DNA of 64,000 nucleotides from Ophiosphaerella korrae (taxonomy: Eukaryota; Ascomycota; Dothideomycetes; Pleosporales; Phaeosphaeriaceae). Shown here piece by piece: positions 1-12,745 of this stretch. Below the pieces are notes generated by a model. The model did no database searches, had not been told where the DNA came from, and saw only the letters and a program-made list of their open reading frames with translations. Each line of letters opens with the position of its first letter. Within the stretch, counting starts at the first letter, position 1. The position numbers and the translations under genes were made by a program. The stretch lies in NCBI GenBank assembly GCA_028456385.1, contig JALNQF010000054.1, positions 124,001-188,000 of the forward strand, written 5' to 3'.

Positions 1-1
1 A

Positions 2-3000
2 GCTCGCCACAAAGAGACCGAGGAGCGCATCCGATACATCACGACCTTCCGCAAGAATCACGAGCAGCTACAGCGAACCATTGTCAATGTTCTAGGCTCG
101 CAGTCGTCCATGTCCGATACCTCGGTGAAGGAAGCAGTCATCGTCGAGGAGATTGGTGATGTGGACGCAGTCAAGGAAGTCAAGGAGGCTTACGACGTCC
201 TCAAAGATGTCGATGTCCTCGATGTCTCGCCTGAAGGCACTCGTCTTTTCGAACAGGCCGAGCAGAAGTACAATGAGCGCACTTCTCGTGTGGAAAACTC
301 GATCATTGCTAGGCTCAGGGATCGTCTCGGTACCGCTAAGACCGCTAGTGAGATGTTCCGCGTCTTCTCCAAGTTCAATCCACTGTTTGTGCGACCGAAG
401 ATTCGGGGTGCTATCTCAGAGTATCAGTCCCAGCTGATTGAGAATGTCAAGCAGGACATTTCGGCGCTGCATGAGCGCTTCAAGCGGCAATATGGAAACT
501 CAGAGGCGCATGCTATGGCGCAGCTTCGCGATTTTCCTCCCGTATCTGGTGCCGTTATCTGGGCTCGCCAGATCGAAACGCAACTTGAGAACTACATGGG
601 CAAAGTCGAAGATATTCTGGGCAAGGACTGGGCGCTTCATTCGGAGGGTCAGAAGTTGCAGGCTGAGAGCAGCATGTTCAAGAAGAAGCTTGATACACGC
701 CCTATCTTTGAATCATGGCTGCAAGAGGTTGCGCGCAGGAAACTCTCGATATCGGGACGTCTCTTCCTCGTCAGCAAGAACCGTGCTGCAGGCAACATTC
801 TGGAACTCAATGTCAACTTCGATGGCCAGGTTATTGCTCTCTTCAAGGAGGTCCGGAACTTGACATGGCGCGGCTACCAGGTTCCTCACGGTATCAACAA
901 CATTTCGAAGGAGGCCAAGCGTGTCTATCCCTATGCCGTCAGCCTCATGGAGAGTGTGCGCACTTATACCCAGACTGTGCGTTCAATCTCTGAGATGGCT
1001 GGAGTAGCGCTTCTGCTCAACAACTACGTCAACGATGTCCAGGCCCTTGTTGGCAAGGGTGTGCCTCTCAAGTGGGAATCCTTCGTACACGCCTATGACT
1101 TGCATGTCCGCCAATCTGGGTTTCCAGCCGGAGCGGGCAGTGTTCGAAGTGAGAGCAAGCATGTCCAGTTTGTTCGCGACTTCGCCTCCACCACATCCCT
1201 CTTGCAAACTAAGGTTGCTGGGCTCGTAGCCATCAATGGGACGATTGAGAAGGCACTGAAGGAGCTGGAGACTTGCCCATACAACAAGGATGCTTTCCAA
1301 CGTAACCTGGAGACCATTCAGAAGCAAATCGATCAGCTCAACCTGGAGAACTACGCCAACCTTACATCATGGGTCGTTGAGATGAATGCACGGATCGAGG
1401 CAATCTTGCTCGTGCGTCTCAAACGAGCTATTTCTTTGTGGATAGAAGTTTTCAACAACATTGATGACGAGGATGAGACGCGTCGACCCGTTAGCCAACC
1501 TGCCCCAACTGAGCTGTCTGAGGTAAAACCGACACTTTCTCGTTTGACACTAGAGATTACCATGCGCAATCAGGTCATCTACCTTAGCCCACCGGTTGAA
1601 TACGCACGAGCGAGTTGGCTTGAACAGCTGCAGCAATGGCTTGCTATCATCTGCACGCTCCAGAGAATCAAAGCATCGCGATACGAAATACGACTAGAAG
1701 CCAACGATGACGCTTCGCTGAACCAATTCTCTGACCTACCAAGCCGTTGCACAGACTCGTTAGTGGAAGTGTACGGAGCGGTTGAAGGCAAGCTCAGAGA
1801 CATTGCGTCTTATGTTGATGAGTGGTTGCAATTTCAGTCGCTATGGGATCTGCAGTCTGACTATGTCTACGAGATTCTGGGTGAAGATTTGTCCAGATGG
1901 CTTCAATTGCTTCAAGAGATTCGAAAGACTCGTGCTACATTCGACAACTCTGATATCAGTCGCCGCTTCGGTTATGTCACTGTTGACTACGACCAGGTTC
2001 AAGTTAAGGTCAATGCCAGGTACGACCAGTGGCAGCAGGAGATTCTCACCAAGTTTGCTAGCGGGCTTGGTCAGCGTATGAATGATGTCTACGTTCAAAT
2101 TGAGAAAGCGCGCAAGGATCTTGAGTTACAAACCCTCGAGGCTTCGTCTACTGCACAAGCTGTATCGTTCATCACTACCGTTCAGCAGTGCAAGAGGAAA
2201 GTCATGGAATGGGAGCCAGAGATGGACACATTCCGACAAGGGCAGGCGACATTGGCACGTCAGCGCTATCAATTCCCATCGGACTGGCTGCAAATGGAAC
2301 AGATCGATCATGAGTGGGAGACACTCAACGAAGTCTTGAATCGCAAGACGAAGATTGCCAACGACCAAGCTGACGCGCTGCGAGCTAAGATTGCTGCCGA
2401 GGACAAGGTGGTCAATCAAAAGATTTCTGACATCACCGCAGAATGGGCGGAAGACAAACCTGTCGCCGGCAACCTGCCACCAGCTGAGGCGTCGGCCATT
2501 CTTGCCAAGTTTGACCAGAAGCTCAACCAACTACAGACTGAATCTGGAAATATCTCGAAGGCTAAGGAAGCCCTCGGATTGCCTCCATCGCCTGAGAACG
2601 CGCTTGAGACACTCCTGGAAGAAGTGCAGGACCTCAAATCGGTCTGGTCTGCGCTTGGCACAATCTGGGCTAGCATTAATGATCTTCGTGAGGTCCTGTG
2701 GAATAGCATTCAGCCTCGTAGGCTCCGCCAAAACATTGATAACCTCATCAAGATGAGCAAAGACATGCCGAGTCGTATGCGACAATACCAGGCGTTCGAG
2801 TACGTCCAGAGCACGCTCAAACAGCTCCTCAAGGAAAATGCAATTCTGTCAGACTTGCGATCTGACGCTGTTCGCGAGCGACATTGGACTAGGATATTCA
2901 AGCAACTCCGACCCCACAAGCGATACTCCCCCATTGCCATGACTCTCGGCGACGTATGGGATCTCAAGCTCGGTCCGAGTGAGAAGATCATTCGGGATGT

Positions 3001-6000
3001 CATCACTCAAGCACAAGGTGAGATGGCTCTCGAAGAGTTCCTCAAGCAGGTCCGCGAAACCTGGCAGAATTACGCCCTCGAACAAGTCAATTACCAGAAC
3101 AAGTGCCGACTTATTCGTGGCTGGGACGATCTTTTCGCCAAATGCAGCGAGAATCTCAATTCGCTGCAAGCTATGCGCCACTCACCATACTACAAGGAGT
3201 TCGAAGAAGAAGCCTCGTCGTGGGAAGACAAATTGAATCGCGTCCATGTTCTGTTCGACGTATGGATCGACGTACAACGCCAATGGGTATACCTCGAAGG
3301 TGTATTCACCGGCAATGCAGACATCAAGCACCTTCTGCCAATGGAATCCTCCCGCTTCCAAAACATCAACTCTGAGTTCTTGTCCGTTATGAAAAAAGTC
3401 TCTCGTCAGCCCTTCGTTCTCGAAGTGCTCAACATCTCTGGTGTCCAAAAGTCCCTCGAGCGTCTCGCCGAGCTGCTCAACAAGATCCAGAAAGCGCTCG
3501 GAGAGTATCTGGAACGCGAACGTGTGTCATTCCCACGTTTCTACTTCGTGGGTGACGAAGACCTACTGGAAATCATCGGCAATAGCAATGATGTCCTGCG
3601 TATCGCTAAGCATCTTAGGAAGATGTTTGCGGGCATTTCTGGCCTGATCACAGATGAGGATGGCGTTATCCGCGGCATTACGTCGAAGGAGGGCGAGAGA
3701 GTTATGCTGAGGAAAGAGATCAATCTTGTCAAGACGCCGAGAATCAACGAGTGGCTTGGTGCGCTCGAGGCAAATATGAAGTCCACGCTCGCTGAGTTGG
3801 CCTACGAAGCGCACGAGGAGTTTGCAGAGCTGCTGTCGAGTGATGCGATCGATTCAGACGCGTTCAATAGCTATCTCTTCAAGTATCCTGCTCAAATTGT
3901 CGTGCTTGGTACCCAGATGGCTTGGACGGCTGTTGTAGAGAAGGCCTTGGTTGATGAAGGTGTTGCATTACCTCAACTCTACGAAAAGCAAGTCAACCTA
4001 CTACGATTCCTTGCCACCGCCGTCCTCGGCGATCTCGAACCCATTCAGCGCAGGAAATACGAGGATCTCATCACAGAGTTTGTGCACCAGCGAGATGTCA
4101 TTCACAAGCTGCAAAAGGTTGGGGCGCGCTCGCCAACACACCACATGTGGCTCCTTTGCATGCGTTACGTCTATGAGCCGGGCAATGATCTATTGGTGCG
4201 ACTTAAGATCAAGATGGCGAATGCTACGCTCGACTACGGTTTCGAGTACCTAGGTGTTGCAGATCGCCTTGTGCGGACACCACTTACTGATCGCTGTTTC
4301 CTCACTCTCACACAAGCACTTTGCCAACGACTCGGTGGCTCGCCCTATGGACCTGCTGGTACCGGAAAGACAGAGTCTGTCAAGGCTCTTGGTGTACAAC
4401 TTGGTCGCTTCACACTAGTCTTCTGCTGTGACGACACTTTCGATTTCCAAGCCATGGGCCGTATTTTCCTCGGTATCTGCCAAGTCGGCGCCTGGGGTTG
4501 TTTCGACGAGTTCAATCGTCTCGAGGAACGTATTCTCTCCGCCGTCTCGCAGCAAATCCAAAACATCCAGCTCGGCTTGCGAAAAGTTGTGGAGGACGAA
4601 AAGGCGCAGATCGAGCTAATTGGCCGCCAACTCAGGGTTAATGGTAACACAGGTGTTTTCATCACGATGAATCCTGGGTATGCTGGACGTTCGAATTTAC
4701 CTGACAACTTGAAGAAGCTGTTCCGTAGCATCGCTATGTCGAAGCCTGACAAGGAGCTTATTGCTGAAGTCATGCTTTACTCTCAGGGCTTTACGCAAGC
4801 CAAGGAGCTTTCTAAGCAGGTCGTGCCTTTCTTTGATAAGTGCGCGGCTGGACTATCCAAGCAGGCTCATTACGACTTTGGACTACGTGCGCTGAAGAGT
4901 GTGCTCGTCAGCTCTGGTGGACTCAAGCGCGCGCGCATCGCTGTGCAAGAGGAATCGCAAACCGCAGATGTAGCGCAGATGGAGCCTCAAATTATCATCC
5001 AGAGTCTGCGAGAAACCATGGCGCCGAAGCTTATTCGTGCAGACGTCGATACAATGAAGATGATCCAGGAAGAATCGTTCCCTGGCGTCGAGTACGTTCC
5101 TGCACCATTGGATAAGTTGACCGAGGCCATTCGTAAGTGTGCTGCTGAGTCGAAGTTGGTCGTCAGCGATGCTTGGATGACGAAGATTCTTCAGCTCTAC
5201 CAGATTCAGAATCTGCACCATGGTGTTATGATGGTTGGATCGTCTGGCTCTGGCAAGTCTGCTGCGTGGCGAACACTGCTCTCTGCGCTACAAGCTGTCG
5301 AAGGCGTGGAAGGTGTATGCCACGTCATTGATCCCAAAGTCATGAACAAGGAACAGCTATACGGAACACTGGACAGCACGACGCGCGAGTGGACGGACGG
5401 GCTGTTCACCAGTATTCTTCGCAAGATTGTGGATAATTTGCGTGGTGAGGATAGCAAGAGGCATTGGATCGTGTTCGACGGCGACGTCGATCCTGAGTGG
5501 GTTGAGAACTTGAACTCTGTTCTCGACGACAATAAGCTCCTCACTCTGCCCAACGGTGAGCGTCTCAACCTGCCATCAAACGTCCGTATCATGTTCGAAG
5601 TCGAGACCCTCAAATATGCCACTCTGGCCACCGTGTCTCGCTGCGGTATGGTCTGGTTCAGTGATGATACCGTCGAAGTCGACATGATGATCAAGAACTA
5701 CATTGAACATCTCAAGAGCGTGGCATTCGAAGATATCGAGGATGACTCTGTCGCGCCGGGCCAGATGTCGCAGAAGACTCTTGCAACGCAGAGTCTTGTC
5801 GCTGATTTCCTGCATATCAAACTTACGCAGGATCGCTTTATCGAGAAGGCACTTAGCATGGCGAGGAAATTCAAGCATATAATGGAGTACACCGATATTC
5901 GCGCGCTGAACACTCTGTTCTCACTGCTAAATAAAGCTTGTCGCAATGTTCTGGAATACAATGTCCAGCACCAGGACTTCCCGCTGGAGGACGATAAAAT

Positions 6001-9000
6001 GGAGACATATCTTGCGAAAAAGCTCCTTGTTGCTATTGTTTGGGCACTGGTTGGTGACTGCCCTCTTTCCGATCGTAAACAGTTCGGCGACCTTATTGCC
6101 GGTCTCACGGATGTGGAGTTACCAACGCTGAATGAGAGCACGTCGCTCATTGACTATGATGTCAAGCCCGACAAGCCAGATTGGGACATGTGGCAGAACC
6201 AGGTTCCCAACGTCGAAGTCAACACTCATTCCATTGTCCAGACTGACGTCGTCATTCCTACACTCGACACCGTACGCCACGAAGATGTACTTTATTCTTG
6301 GCTCGCGGAGCACAAGCCGCTCTTACTGTGCGGTCCCCCTGGATCCGGAAAGACCATGACCCTCTTCAGCGCGCTTCGTAAACTACCAAATATGCAAGTT
6401 GTCGGCCTCAATTTCTCTAGTGCGACGACACCGGATCTGCTCATCAAGACTTTCGAGCAGTACTGCGAGTACAAGAAGACGCTGAATGGCGTACAATTGA
6501 CGCCGACGCAGGTCGGCCGATGGCTCATCATCTTCTGCGACGAAATCAACTTGCCCGCCCCCGACAAGTACGGCACGCAGCGCGCCATTTCGTTCCTGCG
6601 CCAGCTTGTTGAGCACAACGGGTTCTGGCGGACCTCGGACAAGACGTGGGTTTCGCTCGATCGCATCCAATTCGTTGGCGCATGTAATCCTCCAACTGAT
6701 GCTGGGCGTACGCCCATGGGTCTTCGTTTCCTACGCCATGCGCCGCTTATCATGGTCGATTATCCCGGCGAGCAGTCACTACACCAGATTTACGGCACGT
6801 TTACAAGCGCGGTGCTTAAGATTATTCCGACGTTGCGTGGGTACTCGGATGCGTTGACGAAGGCTATGGTGCAGTTGTATGCCGAGTCGCAGAGGCGGTT
6901 TACTCCAGATATACAACCCCACTATGTGTACTCGCCGCGTGAGTTGACGCGGTGGGTGCGTGGTATATACGAGGCTCTACGTCCGTTGGAGACGCTACCA
7001 GTCGAGGGCCTCGTACGTATCTGGGCCCACGAAGCGCTCCGCTTATTCCAGGATCGTCTTATTGCGGAGGACGAGCGACAATGGACCGAGGACTGCGTCC
7101 ACAGAATTGCCCTCGAACACTTTCCCACTATCGACGAAGGCAAAGCGCTTGGCGGCCCAATCCTCTTCTCCAACTGGCTTTCAAAGAACTATATCCCCGT
7201 CGAGCGCGAACAGCTTCGCGAATTCGTTAAGGCGCGTCTCAAGACGTTCTGTGAGGAAGAGGTGGATGTACCGCTTATCCTGTTCAACGACGTGCTCGAA
7301 CATGTACTACGCATCGATCGTGTGTTCCGCCAACCACAAGGCCATCTCATCCTCATCGGTGTCAGCGGCTCCGGAAAAACGACACTTTCCCGCTTCGTCG
7401 CGTGGATGAACGGTCTCAGCGTGTACCAGATCAAGGTACACGGCAAATACTCCGGTGAGGATTTCGACGAGGACTTGCGTAACGTGCTTCGGCGGTGTGG
7501 CTGCAAGGGCGAGAAAATATGCTTCATCATGGACGAGGCGAATGTCCTGGATTCGGGCTTCCTGGAGCGCATGAATACGCTGCTTGCTAATGCGGAGGTG
7601 CCAGGTCTGTTCGAGGGAGACGAGTATGCGGCATTGATGACGGCGATTAAAGAGGGGGCACAGCGACAAGGGACGATCCTCGACTCTCAGGAGGAACTGT
7701 ACAAGTGGTTTACGGACCAGATTGTCAAGAATCTGCATGTTGTATTCACGATGAACCCACCCGAGGAAGGGCTGTCGAGCAAAGCGGCGACGAGTCCGGC
7801 CTTGTTCAATCGTTGCGTGCTCAACTGGTTTGGAGACTGGTCGGATCAGGCGCTGTACCAAGTCGGCACCGAGCTGACCCAATCTGTTGATCTGGACCGC
7901 CCGAATTACATCGCACCTGATAGCATTCCTGTCGCATATCGGGGCCTCAATCTTCCCCCGTCACATCGCGAGAGCGTGGTCAATGCCATGGTTGCGGTGC
8001 ACCACTCGCTCAAAACCAAAAACGATAAGCTCCAGCGGACGCAGAACCGCAAGATGTTCCTTACGCCGCGCCACTTTCTTGACTTTGTAGCGCAGTATGT
8101 CAAGCTGTATAATGAAAAGCGCGAGGATTTGGAAGAGCAGCAGAGGCATTTGAATGTGGGGCTTGAGAAACTGCGGGAGACAACGGAGAAGGTGCAAGAG
8201 TTGCGGTCGAGTTTAGCGGAGAAGGATACACAATTGACGAAGAAGGAGGTGGAGGCAAAGGAGAAGCTGAGTCGAATGGTGGCGGACCAGACGGAGGCAG
8301 AAGCGAAGAAGAAGTCATCTATCAAGATTTCCGCACAATTGGAGAAAGACAAGGAAATGATCCAAGAACGACAACAGGTTGTGGAACATGATTTGGCTGC
8401 TGCAGAACCAGCGGTCGTGGAGGCGATGAAGAGTGTGCAGAACATCAAGCGTCAACACCTTACCGAGGTGCGGTCCATGCAGAACCCCCCCGCGGGTGTC
8501 AAGCTGGCGTTGGAAGCTGTCTGTACTTTGCTCGGCCACAAGCCCGATTCATGGAAGAGCATTGTGTCTATTGTAAGGCGCGATGACTTCATCGCGAGCA
8601 TTGTGCAGTTCGACAACGCGAGGCAGATGACGGCGGCACATCGCAGGAAGATGCAGAACGAGTATCTATCCAAGGACGACTTTACGGTCGAGAAGGTCAA
8701 TCGTGCTTCCAAGGCATGTGGTCCTCTTGTCCAATGGGTCTCTGCCCAAGTAACCTACTCCGACATTCTCGATCGCGTTGGTCCCCTACGCAACGAGGTC
8801 GCAGAATTACAAGCAGAGCTTCAGAAGACGGAGGAAGATGCTCACCAGACGCAGGTGCTGGTTAAGAAACTCGAGGACAGCATTGAGAAGTACACGATTG
8901 AGTACCGAGCACTCGTCAGTGAAATGGAGGCTATCAAGGCGGAGATGGCGAATGTCAAGTTCAAGGTCGAGCGCAGTGAGCGCCTGCAGAGAAGCTTGTC

Positions 9001-11631
9001 TTCCGAACAACAGCGCTGGGAACAGAGCAGCAAGTCCTTCGATTCTCAGATCGATACCATCGTCGGCGATGTCATGGTTGCTGCTGCATTCATTGCGTAT
9101 GCTGGGTACTACGATCAACAGTACAGGAAGGCTTTGACCGAGGACTGGTATGAACACCTCAAGTACTCGGGCATCAGCTACAAGACGACAAACCCCTTTA
9201 CCGAGTATCTTTCGACAGCCGACGATCGCCTCACTTGGCAACACAATGGCCTTCCGGTCGACGACTTGTGTACTGAAAACGCCATTATTCTCCAACGCTT
9301 CAATCGTTATCCTCTCATTATCGACCCATCTGGCAGGACGACAGAGTTCTTGCAGAACGAGTGCAAGGATCGTCGTCTCACTGTCACAAGCTTTTTGGAC
9401 GATTCGTTTACCAAGCAGCTCGAGAGCTCTCTGCGTTTCGGCAACCCGATTTTGATACAGGATGCGGAGCATTTGGATCCCATCCTCAACCATGTTCTCA
9501 ACAAGGAATATCAAAAGACTGGAGGCCGTGTTCTTATCCAGCTTGGTAAACAGGAAATTGATTTCTCGCCTTCGTTCCGCTTGTATCTTTCAACGCGCGA
9601 CCCCTCAGCCAATTTCGCACCGGATATCTGCAGTCGAACTACTTTTGTCAATTTCACGGTTACACAGAGCAGCCTGCAGACTCAGACGCTGAATGAGGTG
9701 CTCAAGTCTGAACGCCCGGATGTTGATGAACGGCGATCGAATCTTATCAAGATGCAGGGTGAATTCGCTGTGCATTTACGACAACTTGAGAAGCGACTTC
9801 TGCAAGCGCTCAATGAGTCACGTGGCAACATCCTCGATGACGACCGCGTTATTGAAACTCTCGAGACGTTGAAGAAGGAGGCTGGAGAGATTTCAGACAA
9901 GGTATCCGAAACAGCGGGAGTCATGACAGAAGTCGAAAACATCACCAAGGAGTACACAGTGGTTGCTCGTTCATGCTCGGCTATCTTCGCCGTCTTGGAA
10001 CAACTTCATCACCTCAATCACTTTTACCAATTCTCGCTTCAGTACTTTACTCAGATCTTTGAGACGGTGCTGCGCAAGGTGAGGAATTCGGCGATTGCCG
10101 GGCATGCTGCGCGCATCGACCAGATTACCACGGAGCTCTTTGTGGATGCGTATCGCAGGACGTCGTTGTCGTTGTTACAGAAGGATCGCGTCACGTTTGC
10201 TATGCTTCTTGTGCAGGCTGCGCCTTACAAGATGGACAAGACACTCATTGACAAACTACTCGATATCGATTTGGATGCTATCGATGTATCTACCCAACCT
10301 GAACGCAAGGATGAGGCGATGCAGCGAGTCTCGAAGCTGCCGTTGTTCAAGGAGCAACTTGAGAAGGTCGAATCTAGCGCTTGGAATGCGTTCCTCACTG
10401 AAGAGCTGGGCGATCAACATGTACCCCAGGTCTGGCCGGACAACCTCAACAATCTCGACAAGCACCTGCGTGCTCTCATCCTCGTCAAGTTATTCCGCGT
10501 GGACCGATTCGTTCCTGCTGTTGAGCGCTTTGTTACCGAAGTGTTTGGCAAGGGTATACTTGACATCAGCGGCGATCTCGGAGACATTGTCAATCAAGTC
10601 ACTGCCGTTACACCCGTGGCGCTCAGCTCTAGCCCTGGCTTCGACGCTAGTTACAAGGTCGACAACCTCGTTGAACGCGAACGCGTCACGTGCTCCAATA
10701 TCGCCATGGGCTCGAACGAAGCTGCAGCAACAGCGGACAAGGCCATTGCTAACGCCGCCACAACTGGAAACTGGGTTCTCATCAAGAACGTTCATCTCGC
10801 TCCTCAGTGGCTACAGTCACTGGAGAAGAGGCTCGAGTCACTCAAGCCCAACCCTGACTTCCGCCTTTTCTTGTCCATGGAGACGAGCCCCAAGATCCCG
10901 GTTAACCTGCTCCGCGCCTCGCGTGTCCTTTCGTACGAGCAACCAGCTGGTATCCGCGCCAACATGAAAGACTCCTTATCCTCGCTCGCCCAAAAGGGAG
11001 CCAAGTCCCCCGTCGAAAAGGCGCGCGTATACCTCGTTCTCTCCTTCTTGCACGCCGTGATCCAAGAGCGCCTACGCTACGCGCCTACACTCGGCTGGAA
11101 AGGATTCTGGGAATTCAATGACAGCGATGTAAGCTTTTTTCCCACGCTTGTATTATATAATATGCTAATATATTCTAGTACGAATGCTGCAGCTTCATCA
11201 TCGACACGTGGATCGATTCCGTCGCCCAAGGTCGCTCCAACATCGCCCCCGCCAAAATTCCATGGGACATGCTGCGCATACTCATGACTGAGATGTACGG
11301 CGGCAAAATCGACGACGAGGGCGACTGGAATGCGCTCGCAGCCATCATCGCTGACTGCATGACTCCCGCCGCCTTCGAAGATCATTTCAAAATCGTCAAG
11401 GACACCGAGCACAGTATAGGCTTGGAGCTGCCAAGCGCCACCAGCTGGAGGGACTTCATGACCTGGGTCAACGACCTTCCAGAGCGCGAGCCCCCGACGT
11501 ATCTGGGCTTGCCGGCGAATGCGGAGAAGCTGCTGCTTGTTGGGCAGGCGAGGGAGATGATTGGCAATTTGAAGCGGGTCGTGGAGATGTTGGATGAGGG
11601 CGAGCAGATTATGGCCGAGGCGGAGACTTAG
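2..11631 (+). CDS. dyn1: Cytoplasmic dynein 1 heavy chain, 5' end outside window
   Basis: Minus-end-directed microtubule motor that moves nuclei, endosomes and vesicles and positions the spindle. The frame is already open at base 2, so the N-terminus lies upstream. The window encodes about 3,859 residues; fungal homologues have roughly 4,300-4,370, so some 450-500 residues are missing. Exon 1 runs to 11128, a 50-bp intron spans 11129-11178 (GTAAGC donor, GCTAAT branch point, TAG acceptor), and exon 2 ends with TAG at 11629-11631. Visible parts: tail and linker, AAA1 Walker [10 protein letters not shown] at 4349-4375 with Walker B-like CFDEFNRL near 4500, AAA2 GSSGSGKS near 5237, AAA3 GPPGSGKT near 6332, AAA4 GVSGSGKTT near 7358, the antiparallel coiled-coil stalk with microtubule-binding tip at about 8110-9060, then AAA5, AAA6 and a short fungal-type C-terminus. 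No internal stop. The identification is secure; only the 5' exons are unseen. Confidence 0.98.
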
Positions 11632-12745
11632 TTTGCCCAAGTACTCTCTACAAGCTTTTTTTCTTTCATTTGTAGCTCGTACACGTAGGGTGGCGTATAC
11701 GGTTTTTGTTTCGCATTTACGCGGCTTGGGGCGGAGATTTGAAGGCGTTGGTTTCATGTAGTTACCTATATACCCGTGTTTGGTGTTGGTAGGCGGAGTA
11801 GTTTATGCATAGTCTTTTTTTCCTCTGAGGAATGGTGCGCTGTGTGTATGTGATGTGTTGATTTGGGTAGATGCAGAGTGGCGTACTTGGCTGCATCGAA
11901 TGGGTGTGGATGCCGGTCAAAATTGGCACGATCGCCTTCGTGTGATACTGGAAGTTGAAAAACTTAGGGCTTGATACGCCTTCGCTACCTTGAAGTTCCT
12001 AGGTCAAGCACGCAAGGGGCTCAACTAGTGTTGCGAAGACTGAAACTTGGGAAAACATCTATTTTTCGTTACCATAAAACCACCCAGCTCCTGTCACCCA
12101 TTTAACCTTAGACAAGGGTCCCGAAGATATTACAGGAATATCCGGCAAAACACGCTTCCGGAGCATGAGAGACGTCCTTGACGCGGCCCTACTTTGCCTT
12201 CAGTCGGACACCACGCCCAAGCACGTCACTAGAGTCAACCTACACCAGCTTACAAGTGGTCCCGGGTTAGACAATTCCGTGCCGTAGTTAAGGACCCTTA
12301 TATAGCCAGTACCAACAACAAACCCATGCCGCGCATCAAGAAGCAGCACATACACTCCTTCGACTTTTCCGTGAGGGTTATGAAGAATGTTGAAGGAAGT
12401 GGCTGTACTAGATAGTTAGTGTTATTTACATGGCTTGTGCTTCCGTCCTATATACTCGGTCTACTTTAAGGTACTTATAACTATGGGCCTGGCAGGCCGC
12501 CCGCTGGATAGCGAGTTATGTAGAGATCTCACAATTACCCATGTTTATGTGGGCGTTGTTGTAGGCTAGCTTATCAGGAGCAATGCCTCACTGGGTCCAG
12601 TACTTCTAGCACTGAACCATATCTTCTAGCTTTCTACTCTCTATAAGAAACAATACACAACGAGAACAAAATAAAACCTTGCCCAATAACTCGCCTCTAA
12701 TCCGAATTCGCTTTAAATGAAATCCGAATCTGCATTACCCAATAC
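11632..12745. other. Gene-free stretch 3' of dynein
   Basis: This stretch holds the dynein 3' untranslated region and then unassigned sequence up to the CHAT relic. I see no coding signal, no RNA gene and no clear repeat. It marks the step from an intact housekeeping gene to decayed accessory DNA. Confidence 0.5.

Noticed and set aside
8807..9514. Minus-strand frame of 235 codons inside the dynein gene
   Set aside because: Antisense shadow of a strongly conserved coding exon; no recognisable domain. The same holds for 7307-7882.
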